From: an uncultured Sutterella sp.
GTDB lineage: Bacteria > Pseudomonadota > Gammaproteobacteria > Burkholderiales > Burkholderiaceae_F
Direction of reading: 5' to 3'
NCBI GenBank assembly: GCA_905198475.1
Contig: CAJKCQ010000003.1
Span: 10,376 to 74,375 of the forward strand
DNA length: 64,000 bases
Every line of letters starts with the position of its first letter. Positions within the stretch are counted from its first letter, which is position 1. The position numbers were made by a program, and so were the translations under genes. Under the pieces are notes generated by a model that saw only the letters and a list, made by a program, of their open reading frames with translations, had not been told where the DNA came from and ran no database searches. Below, one piece after another: positions 27,390 to 35,538 of this stretch.

Positions 27390-27500
27390 GCGCTCCCCCA
27401 GGCACTCCCTTCGAAGGCCTTGCGCCTTCATCGTCAACGCGCCCGCAGGAGGTCCGCCCTCTCGGGCGCTTCTTGTCCTCCGCAACACCCGCACGCATCC

Positions 27501-29807
27501 ATGACAGAAATGCTTCCCGCGCGCATCTGCGCCCGCATCGCCGAAGAGATCTCCTGCCGGCCGCATCAGGTGGAGGCCGCCGCCAGACTGCTCGACGACG
27601 GCGCCACCGTTCCCTTCATCGCCCGCTACCGCAAGGAGGCGACGGGGGGACTCGACGACGCGCAGCTGCGCACGCTCGAGGAGCGCCTCGTCTACCTGCG
27701 CGAGCTTGAGGACCGCCGCGGCGTCGTGCTCGCCGCCGTCGAGACGGCCGGCAAGCTCACCGACGAACTGCGCGCCTCGATCGAGGCGGCCGACACGAAG
27801 CAGACCATCGAGGACCTCTACGCGCCCTACAAGAGCCGCCGGCGCACGCGCGCCGTCATCGCCCGCGAGGCCGGGCTCGAACCGATCGCCGACCGGCTTC
27901 TCGCCGACCGCTCGCTCGATCCCGCCGCCGAGGCGGCCGCCTTCGTCAACGCCGAGGCGGGCTTCGCCGACGCCGCCGCGGTGCTCAACGGCGCCCGCGA
28001 CATCCTCGCCGAGCGCTTCAGCCTCGACGTCGAGGTGCGCGAGGCGCTGCGCGCCTTCATGGCGAACCGCGGCGAACTGGTGAGCCGCGTGGTCGAGGCC
28101 GAAAAGGACAAGGCGGAGAAGTTCCGCGACTACTTTGACTACCGCGAACGGCTCGACAAGATCCCCTCGCACCGCGCGCTCGCCGTTCTGCGCGGCCGCC
28201 GCGAGGGGTTTCTCTCCGTCGCCGTGGAGCTCTCGCCCGAGGAGGAGGCGCTCACGCCCCATCCGGCCGAGGCGCGGCTCGCCGACGCGCTCGGCATCCG
28301 CCGCACGGGGCGAGCCGCCGACGAGTGGCTCCTCTCGGTCGTGCGTTGGACGTGGCGCGTGAAGTCGCGCCTCGCCATTGAGACGGACCTGCTCGAGGAG
28401 CTTCGCGAGCGCGCCGAAGACACGGCGATCACCGTCTTCGGCGACAACCTGAGGGATCTGCTTCTCGCCGCCCCTGCGGGGCACCACACGGTCGTGGGGC
28501 TCGATCCGGGCTTCCGCACCGGTGTGAAGACCGCGGTGATCGACGCCACGGGCCGCGTGCTCGCCCACGACGTGCTGATGATGCACCGCTCGGAAGGCGA
28601 GAAGGAGACGGCCAAGCTCAAGCTCGCCGCCCTCGTCACGCGCTACAAGGCTGCCTTCGTCGCGATCGGCAACGGCACGGCGAGCCGCGAAACCTCCGCC
28701 GTCGTGGGCGAGGTGTTCCGCGAGCATCCTGAGGCGAAGTGCGTGCGCGTCATCGTGAGCGAGGCGGGCGCCTCGGTTTACTCCGCTTCGGAGCTCGCGG
28801 GCGAGGAGCTCCCCGGACTCGACGTGAGCTACCGCGGCGCCGTCTCGATCGCGCGCCGCCTGCAGGATCCGCTCGCCGAGCTCGTCAAGATCGACCCGAA
28901 GGCGATCGGCGTCGGTCAGTATCAGCACGACGTGGACCACCAGAAGCTCGAGCGCCGTCTCTCGGCCGTGGTCGAGGACTGCGTGAACTTCGTCGGCGTG
29001 GACGTCAACACGGCGAGCCCGCAGCTCCTCTCGCACGTGGCGGGCCTCACGCGCCGCGTCGCGCAGGAGATCGTCGCCTACCGCGAGGCGAACGGCGCCT
29101 TCCGCGACCGGGAGGCCCTGAAGTCGGTGCCCTATCTCGGCGCCGCACGCTTCCTGCAGGCGGCGGGCTTCCTGCGCATCCACCGCGGCGCCAACCCCTT
29201 GGACGGCACGGGCGTGCATCCTGAGTCCTACGGCCTCGTCGCGCGCATGGCCCGGCAGCTCGGCCTCGGGAGCGTGCGCGAACTCATGGGCAACGAGGCG
29301 CTGCTGCGCCGCATCCGCCCGCAGGACTTCGCCGACGACAAGTTCGGTGCGCCCACGGTGATCGACATCATCCGCGAGCTTGAGAAGCCCGAGCGCGATC
29401 CGCGCGCGGAGTTCAAGACTGCGGAGTTCAAGGACGAGATCCAGACGATCGAAGATCTGCGTCCGGGCATGAAGCTCGAGGGCGTCGTCAACAACGTCGC
29501 CGCCTTCGGCGCCTTCGTGGACGTGGGCGTGCACGTCTCGGGCCTCGTGCACGTCTCCGCGCTCGCCGACCACTTCGTCAAGGATCCGCGCGACGAGGTG
29601 CGCGTCGGGCAGGTCGTGCGCGTCACCGTCCTAGACGTGGACGTGCCGCGCCAGCGCATCTCGCTCTCGATGCGCTCGGACGGCGCGGCCGGTCCCCAGC
29701 CGGGCGCGGCGCGCGGTGCGCGTCGGGGCGGCAGGAAGGAGGATGCCGGCAAGCCCTCGCAGACGGCGCTCGGCGCCGCCTTCGCCGGCTTGAAGCGCGG
29801 CCGATGA
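27501..29807 (+). CDS. tex: Tex-family RNA-binding transcription accessory protein
   Basis: A 768-residue nucleic-acid-binding protein. Domains in order: helical Tex N-terminus (about 1-320), YqgF-like RNase H fold with TVVGLDPGFRTGVKTAVID near 330, helix-hairpin-helix repeats (LLSHVAGLTRRVAQEIVAYRE), and a C-terminal S1 domain (GMKLEGVVNNVAAFGAFVDVG, about 650-720) with a basic Gly/Arg-rich tail. Tex is linked to expression of toxin genes in Bordetella and is broadly conserved. It ends at a strong hairpin. Confidence 0.93.
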   Translation: MTEMLPARICARIAEEISCRPHQVEAAARLLDDGATVPFIARYRKEATGGLDDAQLRTLEERLVYLRELEDRRGVVLAAVETAGKLTDELRASIEAADTKQTIEDLYAPYKSRRRTRAVIAREAGLEPIADRLLADRSLDPAAEAAAFVNAEAGFADAAAVLNGARDILAERFSLDVEVREALRAFMANRGELVSRVVEAEKDKAEKFRDYFDYRERLDKIPSHRALAVLRGRREGFLSVAVELSPEEEALTPHPAEARLADALGIRRTGRAADEWLLSVVRWTWRVKSRLAIETDLLEELRERAEDTAITVFGDNLRDLLLAAPAGHHTVVGLDPGFRTGVKTAVIDATGRVLAHDVLMMHRSEGEKETAKLKLAALVTRYKAAFVAIGNGTASRETSAVVGEVFREHPEAKCVRVIVSEAGASVYSASELAGEELPGLDVSYRGAVSIARRLQDPLAELVKIDPKAIGVGQYQHDVDHQKLERRLSAVVEDCVNFVGVDVNTASPQLLSHVAGLTRRVAQEIVAYREANGAFRDREALKSVPYLGAARFLQAAGFLRIHRGANPLDGTGVHPESYGLVARMARQLGLGSVRELMGNEALLRRIRPQDFADDKFGAPTVIDIIRELEKPERDPRAEFKTAEFKDEIQTIEDLRPGMKLEGVVNNVAAFGAFVDVGVHVSGLVHVSALADHFVKDPRDEVRVGQVVRVTVLDVDVPRQRISLSMRSDGAAGPQPGAARGARRGGRKEDAGKPSQTALGAAFAGLKRGR

Positions 29808-29810
29808 AGC

Positions 29811-29854
29811 GGCGAAGCCCCCGGAGCGCCGCAGCGCGGTCCGGGGGCTTCGCC
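29811..29854. terminator. 15-bp perfect stem-loop between tex and uraA
   Basis: GGCGAAGCCCCCGGA pairs perfectly with TCCGGGGGCTTCGCC across a 14-base loop, between two convergent genes. The T tract is short on both strands (TTCAAAA), so it is a likely bidirectional terminator but not a textbook one. Confidence 0.75.
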
Positions 29855-29880
29855 TTCAAAAGGGAGGCCAAGCGGGGACG

Positions 29881-31218
29881 TCAGTCCTGCTTCTCTTCGA
29901 TCTGCGCTTCGTGGGGTTCGGGTTCGGGGGTGCCGCTCACCCAGCGTTCACCGAGCTCCATGAGCGCGTTGAGGATGATCGCGCCGAAGGTCGCCGTGCC
30001 GATGCCGCCCAGGGTGAAGTTCCCGAGGTGGATCGTGAAGTCGCCCGCACCGAGGATGAGCGTCACGGCGGCGACGATCAGGTTGCGGTTGTCGCCGAAG
30101 TTGACGTGGTTCACCACCCAGACGCGGGCGCCCGCGACGGCGATCAGGCCGAAGACCACGATCGAGGTGCCCCCGAGGATCGGCTGCGGAATCGTCTGGA
30201 TCACGGCGCCGAACTTGGGCGAGAAGCCGAGGATGATCGCGAAGACCGCGGCGACCGGGAAGAGCAGCGTCGAGTAGACGCGCGTCGCGGCCATCACGCC
30301 GATGTTTTCGCCGTAGGTCGTCACGCCCGTGCCGCCGAAGCTCGCCGAGAACATCGTCGCGATGCCGTCGCCGAGGAAGGCGCGGCCCATGTACGGGTCG
30401 AGGTTGCGGCCCGTCATGGCCGTCACCGCCTTGATGTGACCGAGGTTCTCGCCCACGAGGATGATCACCACCGGGGCGATGAGCGTGATCGCCGAGGTCG
30501 TGAAGACCGGGGTCTCAAAGTGTGGAATGCCGAACCAGGCCGCCTCGCCGATCTTGGCGAAGTCGATCGGCGCGCCGAGGCCGAGGCCGTTCGTGAGCAC
30601 GGCGTAGATCGCGTAGGAGAGGCCGAGGCCCACGAGGATGAGGAGCTTCTGCACGAGGCCGCGCGTGTAGACGGCCACGCCGCCCACGCAGATCACGGTG
30701 AGGATGGCGATCCAGGCGTCGAAGTCCGTCGGACCGACGCTCTTGACGGCCGTCGGGGCGAGGTTGAGGCCGATCACGGCGACCACGGCGCCGGTGACCA
30801 CGGGCGGCATGAGCCGCTCGATCCACTTCACACCCGTGCTCATGACGATCAGGCCGACGGCGCAGTAGATGAGGCCGCAGACGATGATGCCGCCCAGGGC
30901 GACCGGGATGTTCGGGTTGTGGCCGGAGCCGGCGACGTAGCCCGTCGCCGCGATCACCACGCCGATGAAGGCGAAGGAGCTGCCGAGGTAGCTCGGTACG
31001 TGCCCGCCCACGAGCACGAAGAAGATGAGCGTGCCGAGGCCGCTCATCAGAATCGCGAGGTTCGGGTCGAAGCCCATGAGAAGCGGCGCGAGAACGGTGG
31101 AGCCGAACATGGCGACGACGTGCTGCACGCCGAGCGCGAGCGTCTGCCCGGCCGAGAGACGTTCGTCGGGCGCGATGATGCCGGAAGTCTTCAGCTTCCA
31201 GGAGGGGAAGTAGCTCAT
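29881..31218 (-). CDS. uraA: Uracil permease, NCS2 family (UraA-like)
   Basis: Proton-coupled uracil importer. The 445-residue product has about 14 hydrophobic segments. Family landmarks include LALGVQHVVAMFGSTVLAP near the N-terminus, the substrate Glu in LVGENLGHIKAV (helix 8), and FGGTGVTTYGENIGVMAATRVYS, which matches uracil permeases rather than xanthine permeases. ATG 31218 has GAGG ten bases upstream; an earlier start at 31248 would add ten atypical residues. Confidence 0.9.
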   Translation of the reverse strand: MSYFPSWKLKTSGIIAPDERLSAGQTLALGVQHVVAMFGSTVLAPLLMGFDPNLAILMSGLGTLIFFVLVGGHVPSYLGSSFAFIGVVIAATGYVAGSGHNPNIPVALGGIIVCGLIYCAVGLIVMSTGVKWIERLMPPVVTGAVVAVIGLNLAPTAVKSVGPTDFDAWIAILTVICVGGVAVYTRGLVQKLLILVGLGLSYAIYAVLTNGLGLGAPIDFAKIGEAAWFGIPHFETPVFTTSAITLIAPVVIILVGENLGHIKAVTAMTGRNLDPYMGRAFLGDGIATMFSASFGGTGVTTYGENIGVMAATRVYSTLLFPVAAVFAIILGFSPKFGAVIQTIPQPILGGTSIVVFGLIAVAGARVWVVNHVNFGDNRNLIVAAVTLILGAGDFTIHLGNFTLGGIGTATFGAIILNALMELGERWVSGTPEPEPHEAQIEEKQD

Positions 31219-31431
31219 CGAAAGTAATCCTCTGATGCGGATGCACAAACGGCTTCATTCTAATGACGCCGGTAACGAATTGTTTCGTGCGGTCCCGCAC
31301 GACTTCTCGGGGCGCCGCCCGGGCGCCCCGTTCGCCCGGAACCCGCGGAATTTGCGACTAAAATGAGCGCCTTTCCCCTCCCGGCGCCCTCCGCAGGCGC
31401 CGGACAAACCTCCTTTTCTCGCTCTCCACGC
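31219..31431. promoter_or_regulatory. Divergent uraA/prfC region with two hairpins
   Basis: Contains two perfect GC hairpins, CGTGCGG-TC-CCGCACG at 31286-31301 and GGGGCGCC-GCCCG-GGCGCCCC at 31309-31329, then a rightward -10-like TAAAAT at 31359-31364 that would give prfC a leader of about 60 bases. A leftward TAGAAT (31258-31263) could serve uraA. No strong -35 sequences. Confidence 0.4.
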
Positions 31432-33033
31432 ATGACGAGTCCCAATCCGGCGCTCGTGCGGGACGTTGCAGAACGCCGCACCTTCGCCATCATCTCCCAC
31501 CCTGACGCCGGCAAGACGACGCTCACGGAAAAACTTCTGCTTTTCGGCGGCGCCATTCAGATGGCCGGCGCCGTCAAGGGCCGCAAGGCCTCCCGCCACG
31601 CCACTTCGGACTGGATGGAGGTCGAGAAGCAGCGCGGCATTTCGGTGACGAGCTCGGTGATGCAGTTCCATTACCGCGACCACGTGATCAACCTGCTCGA
31701 CACCCCGGGCCACGAGGACTTCTCGGAAGACACCTACCGCGTGCTCACGGCCGTCGATGCGGCGGTGATGGTGATCGACGCGGCCAAGGGCGTCGAGGCG
31801 CAGACCATCAAGCTCCTTGAGGTCTGCCGCATGCGCCGTACGCCGATCATCACCTTCATCAACAAGTTCGACCGCGAGGTGCGCGATCCGCTCGACCTGC
31901 TGAGCGAGATCGAGCACGTGCTCAAGCTCCAGTGCTGCCCGATCACCTGGCCGATCGGCATGGGCAAGACCTTCAGAGGCGTCTTCTCGCTGCTGAAGAA
32001 CCACCTCGTGCGCTTCACACCGGGCGAGGACCGCCTGACGGCCGACCGCGAGCTCATTGAGGGGCTCGACAACCCCGAGCTCGACGAGCTCTATCCGATG
32101 GAGATGCCCTACGTGCGCGAGTCGATCGAGCTCGTCGAGGGCGCGACCGAACCCTTCTCGCTCGAGAAGTTCCTCGCGGGCGAGCAGAGCCCGGTCTTCT
32201 TCGGTTCCGGCGTGAACAACTTCGGCGTCGAGGACGTGCTCAACGCCCTCGTGGACTGGGCGCCCGCGCCGCAGCCGCGCGACGCCGGCGTGCGCATGGT
32301 CGAGCCGACCGAGACGCCCTTCACCGGGTTCGTCTTCAAGATCCAGGCCAATATGGATCCGCGCCACCGCGACCGCATCGCCTTCTTCCGCGTCTGCTCG
32401 GGCCGCTATCAGCCCGGCATGAAGGTGAAGCACTGCCGCGAGGACCGCGAGATGAAGATCCCCAACGCGCTCACGTTCATGGCGCAGGACCGCGTCATCA
32501 TGACCGACGCGGTGGCGGGCGACATCATCGGCATCTACAACCACGGGCAGCTGCACATCGGCGACACGCTCACCGAGGGCGAGCGTCTGCAGTTCACCGG
32601 CATCCCGAACTTCGCGCCGGAGCTCTTCCGCGCCGCGCGCAGCAAGGACCCCTTCAAGGCGAAGCAGCTCCAGAAGGGCCTGCAGGAGCTCGGCGAAGAG
32701 GGCGCCATTCAGGTCTTCACCGGCGAATTCGGCAACATCCTCCTCGGCGCCGTCGGCCAGTTGCAGTTCGAGATCGTCGCGCAGCGCCTCGCCGACGAGT
32801 ACAAGGTCGATGCGCTCTACGAGTCCACCGACGTCTCGACGGCGCGCTGGCTCTCGTTCCCCGACGACAAGACCAAGCGCGAGTTCGAGGCCGAGCAGGG
32901 CGCGCGCCTCGCGACCGACGTCAACGGCAACCAGGTCTACCTCGCCACGTCGATCTACAACCTCGAGACCACGATGAAGCACTGGCCTCAGGTGACGTTC
33001 CACACGACGCGCGAGATGAACCAGACGTTCTGA
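31432..33033 (+). CDS. prfC: Peptide chain release factor 3
   Basis: GTPase that recycles RF1 and RF2 from the ribosome. The 533-residue product has G1 [13 protein letters not shown]2/switch [13 protein letters not shown]3 [11 protein letters not shown] and G4 NKFDRE in the first 150 residues, then EF-like domains II and III. The length matches E. coli RF3 (529). The frame opens at 31363, but ATG 31432 gives the conserved N-terminus and the candidate -10 box lies at 31359-31364. Confidence 0.95.
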   Translation: MTSPNPALVRDVAERRTFAIISHPDAGKTTLTEKLLLFGGAIQMAGAVKGRKASRHATSDWMEVEKQRGISVTSSVMQFHYRDHVINLLDTPGHEDFSEDTYRVLTAVDAAVMVIDAAKGVEAQTIKLLEVCRMRRTPIITFINKFDREVRDPLDLLSEIEHVLKLQCCPITWPIGMGKTFRGVFSLLKNHLVRFTPGEDRLTADRELIEGLDNPELDELYPMEMPYVRESIELVEGATEPFSLEKFLAGEQSPVFFGSGVNNFGVEDVLNALVDWAPAPQPRDAGVRMVEPTETPFTGFVFKIQANMDPRHRDRIAFFRVCSGRYQPGMKVKHCREDREMKIPNALTFMAQDRVIMTDAVAGDIIGIYNHGQLHIGDTLTEGERLQFTGIPNFAPELFRAARSKDPFKAKQLQKGLQELGEEGAIQVFTGEFGNILLGAVGQLQFEIVAQRLADEYKVDALYESTDVSTARWLSFPDDKTKREFEAEQGARLATDVNGNQVYLATSIYNLETTMKHWPQVTFHTTREMNQTF

Positions 33034-33059
33034 CGTCCCGCAGCGGTTCCTGAAGACGA

Positions 33060-33092
33060 GAAAGCCCGGAGTGATCCGGGCTTTCTTCTTTT
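33060..33092 (+). terminator. Intrinsic terminator after prfC
   Basis: GAAAGCCCGGA-GTGA-TCCGGGCTTTC is a perfect 11-bp stem with a tetraloop, followed by TTCTTTT. It lies 26 bases past the prfC stop. On the other strand, the 3' end of hydF lies beyond it. Confidence 0.92.
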
Positions 33093-33109
33093 GAGCGGCC
33101 TGCTGAGGG

Positions 33110-34342
33110 CTACTTCGCGAGCGCCGCGCGGTAGGCGGCGAGCGCCTCGGGGTGGCAGGAGAGCACGCGCTCGAGGTGTCCGCGCAGATAACAGATGGCG
33201 AGGCCGTAGTTCGTCATCGGCACACCCTGCGCCTTGGCGCGGCGCAGCCGCATGAGCATGTGGCGGCGCGTCACCACGCAGCCGCCGCACTGAATGAGCA
33301 CGGCGTAAGGCCTGAGGTCGTCGGGGAAGTCCTTGCCGACCGCCACTTCGATCTCGAGCTTTCGGCCGGTCTTCTCACGCAACCAGCGCGGGATCTTGAG
33401 CCGGCCGATGTCGTCCTTCTGCGGGTGGTGGCTGCACGTCTCGCAGATGAGCACGCGGTCGCCGTCCTTGAGCCGAGCGAGGGCCGCGGTGCCCTCGGCG
33501 AGCGCGATGAGGTCGCTCTTGGCGTAGGCCATCTGCAGCGAGAACGTGGTGAGCGGAATCGATTCGGGTGTCTGGCGCACGACGTCGTCGATCGCCTGCG
33601 AGTCCGTCATCACGAAGGCGGGCGGACGCTTCAGCTCCGCGATCGCCTCGGCGACGCGGTCCTGCTGCACGACGACGACCTTGGCGTGCGCGTCGAGGAG
33701 TTCGCGGATCGCCTGCACCTGTGGCAGGATGAGGCGTCCCTTCGGGGCGCCCGAGTCGATCGGCGTGACGAGCACCGCCGTGTCGCCGGCGTGCGCGAGG
33801 TCGCCCGCGAGCGGCCGGTCGGGCTCGGTGTCGTCCTCGACGAGCCGGATGATCGCTTCGCGCAGCGCGTCGATGCCGGTGCGCTCGCGCGCGTCGGTGA
33901 CGACGACGGGGATCCCGAGGGCCTTCGCTTCGGCGAGCACGGCCTCCGAGGGCGGCGTGACGCCCGCCTTGTTGAGCACGAGCACGGCGGCCGTGCCGAG
34001 GCGGCGGGCCGTCGCGACGAGGTCGCGGTCGTCGGCTTCGAGCCCTGCGGCGGAGGCGATGATGAGCGCGACGTCCACCCATTCGAGCACGGTCTTGGAG
34101 CGCTCGACGCGCGCGGCGCCGAGTTCGCCCACGTCGTCCACGCCCGCCGTGTCGATGAAGACCACCGGGCCGATCGGCGCAAGCTCGCAAGCCTTCTCCA
34201 CCGGATCGGTGGTGGTGCCCGGAACGTCCGAGACGATCGAGATGTGTTGGTTGGTGAGCGCGTTGGCGAGCGAGCTTTTGCCGGCGTTGCGCCGGCCGAA
34301 GAGGCCGATGTGGATTCTGAGTCCCTTGGGCGTGTCGAGCAT
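33110..34342 (-). CDS. hydF: [FeFe] hydrogenase H-cluster maturation GTPase HydF
   Basis: Scaffold on which the di-iron subcluster of [FeFe] hydrogenase is assembled before transfer to HydA. The 410-residue product has an N-terminal GTPase with GRRNAGKSS (about 16-24), DTAG (64-67) and NKAG, a dimerisation region, and a C-terminal FeS domain with CSHHP and CGGC. The usual His directly before CGGC is Gln here. GGAGG lies ten bases before ATG 34342. It is separated from the structural genes by a terminator, so it has its own promoter. HydE and HydG are not in the window. Confidence 0.93.
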   Translation of the reverse strand: MLDTPKGLRIHIGLFGRRNAGKSSLANALTNQHISIVSDVPGTTTDPVEKACELAPIGPVVFIDTAGVDDVGELGAARVERSKTVLEWVDVALIIASAAGLEADDRDLVATARRLGTAAVLVLNKAGVTPPSEAVLAEAKALGIPVVVTDARERTGIDALREAIIRLVEDDTEPDRPLAGDLAHAGDTAVLVTPIDSGAPKGRLILPQVQAIRELLDAHAKVVVVQQDRVAEAIAELKRPPAFVMTDSQAIDDVVRQTPESIPLTTFSLQMAYAKSDLIALAEGTAALARLKDGDRVLICETCSHHPQKDDIGRLKIPRWLREKTGRKLEIEVAVGKDFPDDLRPYAVLIQCGGCVVTRRHMLMRLRRAKAQGVPMTNYGLAICYLRGHLERVLSCHPEALAAYRAALAK

Positions 34343-34415
34343 GGTTGGGTTTCCTCCAAACGTCGCCGGGCGGATCTTGGCGTGCGTGTTTTTTGGGTTG
34401 TTCCGGCGACGCACT

Positions 34416-34449
34416 TTAGAAAAAAGGCCGGATGCGTGCATCCGGCCTT
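34416..34449 (-). terminator. Intrinsic terminator after the hydrogenase structural operon
   Basis: On the minus strand AAGGCCGGATGC pairs perfectly with GCATCCGGCCTT (12 bp, loop of two bases plus closing pairs opened), followed by TTTTC. It lies about 30 bases after the cytochrome b stop and before hydF, splitting the locus into two transcription units. Confidence 0.9.
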
Positions 34450-34478
34450 CTTGACTTGGAGCAATCCTCCGCGGGGGA

Positions 34479-35168
34479 TTACTTCTCGATGTTCGTGCGG
34501 ATCACGTCGCGCTCGAACCAGACGGGCGCGTGGTGTTCAGCGGCTTCCACCGAGATGGTGCCCGGGCCGAGGCGCCAGATGCCCTTGAAGTGGGACATCG
34601 AGAGCAGCGCGAGCGGGATGTGGGCGCACACGACGAGGATCGAGATGATGATCGAGCCCCAGACGTGGAAGTAGAACGTCAGGAAGTAGACGAGCTTGCC
34701 GGTGACCGGCGCGCCGATCCAGAGGAGCCAGCCCGTCACGATGAGGGCGGCGATCATGCCCATGAAGAGCAGATACGAGGCCTTCTGGCCGCCGTTGTAG
34801 CGGCCCTGCGGCGGAACGGTCTCCGGCCCGAGGGGGATGCCGAAGAAGCGGCGGGGATAGTTGCCGAAGTTGAGGAACCAGCGCAGCGTATTGCGGTCCC
34901 ACTCCAGGCAGGCGCGCATGATGAGCGCGAAGCGGTCCGGAGCGATGACGATGAAGCCGAGCAGATTGAACGTGAACACGGCGCCGAGGATCAGGTGGGC
35001 GAGCATCGTCGCTTCGGCAGCCTCGTCGGAGGGGTTGCAGAAGTAGACGTACACGCCCGTGAAGAGCAGCGCGAACCAGGTGATCGCGTTCACGGAGTGG
35101 AAGACCTTGTCCGGCGCATGGAAGCGCAGGATGCGGTCGTTGGGGGCGGCGGCGGAGATATTAGACAT
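34479..35168 (-). CDS. FdnI-like di-haem cytochrome b, hydrogenase membrane subunit
   Basis: A 229-residue membrane protein of the formate dehydrogenase gamma family. Four hydrophobic segments are visible at about 26-43, 57-75, 130-150 and 162-185. Candidate haem ligands are H24, H58, H168 and H183. GRYNGGQKASYL before helix 3 is a marker of the family. The start overlaps the small-subunit stop by eight bases, so the two are coupled. It probably hands electrons between the hydrogenase and quinone (inference from family and operon). Confidence 0.85.
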   Translation of the reverse strand: MSNISAAAPNDRILRFHAPDKVFHSVNAITWFALLFTGVYVYFCNPSDEAAEATMLAHLILGAVFTFNLLGFIVIAPDRFALIMRACLEWDRNTLRWFLNFGNYPRRFFGIPLGPETVPPQGRYNGGQKASYLLFMGMIAALIVTGWLLWIGAPVTGKLVYFLTFYFHVWGSIIISILVVCAHIPLALLSMSHFKGIWRLGPGTISVEAAEHHAPVWFERDVIRTNIEK

Positions 35169-35514
35169 GAGCAGCCTCCGTCATGGCGAGCATGGAGCGG
35201 GAGTAGTAGTGCGTATGGAGCAGTTCGTGCATCGTGTGATCCACGGGCTTGGCCTTCATGTCCTTGTAGACGGACATGACCACCTTGTTCTGGTGGGAGG
35301 CCGTGAGGCCCATCGCCTGGCAGAGCTTGTCGTCCTTGTAGAGGCCGGCCTGACGGGCGAGGATGATGGAGTTGCGGCGCGCGACCATGTCGCCGATGGC
35401 CCAGCCGCAGACGACGGCGGCGCCGACGCACAGGCCGCTCACCTTCAGAAAGCCGCGGCGGCCGAGGATCAGGGCGGCGGGGCGTTCTGCGTAGGAATAG
35501 TTTTCAGAGAGCAT
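35161..35514 (-). CDS. hydB: [FeFe] hydrogenase small subunit with twin-arginine signal
   Basis: A 117-residue protein matching the iron hydrogenase small-subunit family (as in Desulfovibrio HydB). A twin-arginine motif RRGFLK at 19-24 precedes a hydrophobic stretch at about 25-45 with no clear AxA cleavage site, so it may remain as a membrane anchor. The C-terminal HELLHTHYYSRS is the conserved small-subunit motif that packs on the large subunit. HydA has no signal of its own and would be co-exported. It stands 24 bp behind hydA. Confidence 0.9.
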   Translation of the reverse strand: MLSENYSYAERPAALILGRRGFLKVSGLCVGAAVVCGWAIGDMVARRNSIILARQAGLYKDDKLCQAMGLTASHQNKVVMSVYKDMKAKPVDHTMHELLHTHYYSRSMLAMTEAAHV

Positions 35515-35538
35515 TTCTTCTCGAACCTCAGTCAGGAA

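Noticed and set aside
27057..29573. Open frame of about 840 codons on the minus strand across tex
   Set aside because: Antisense shadow of a gene with a full Tex domain order. No recognisable domain and no ribosome site.
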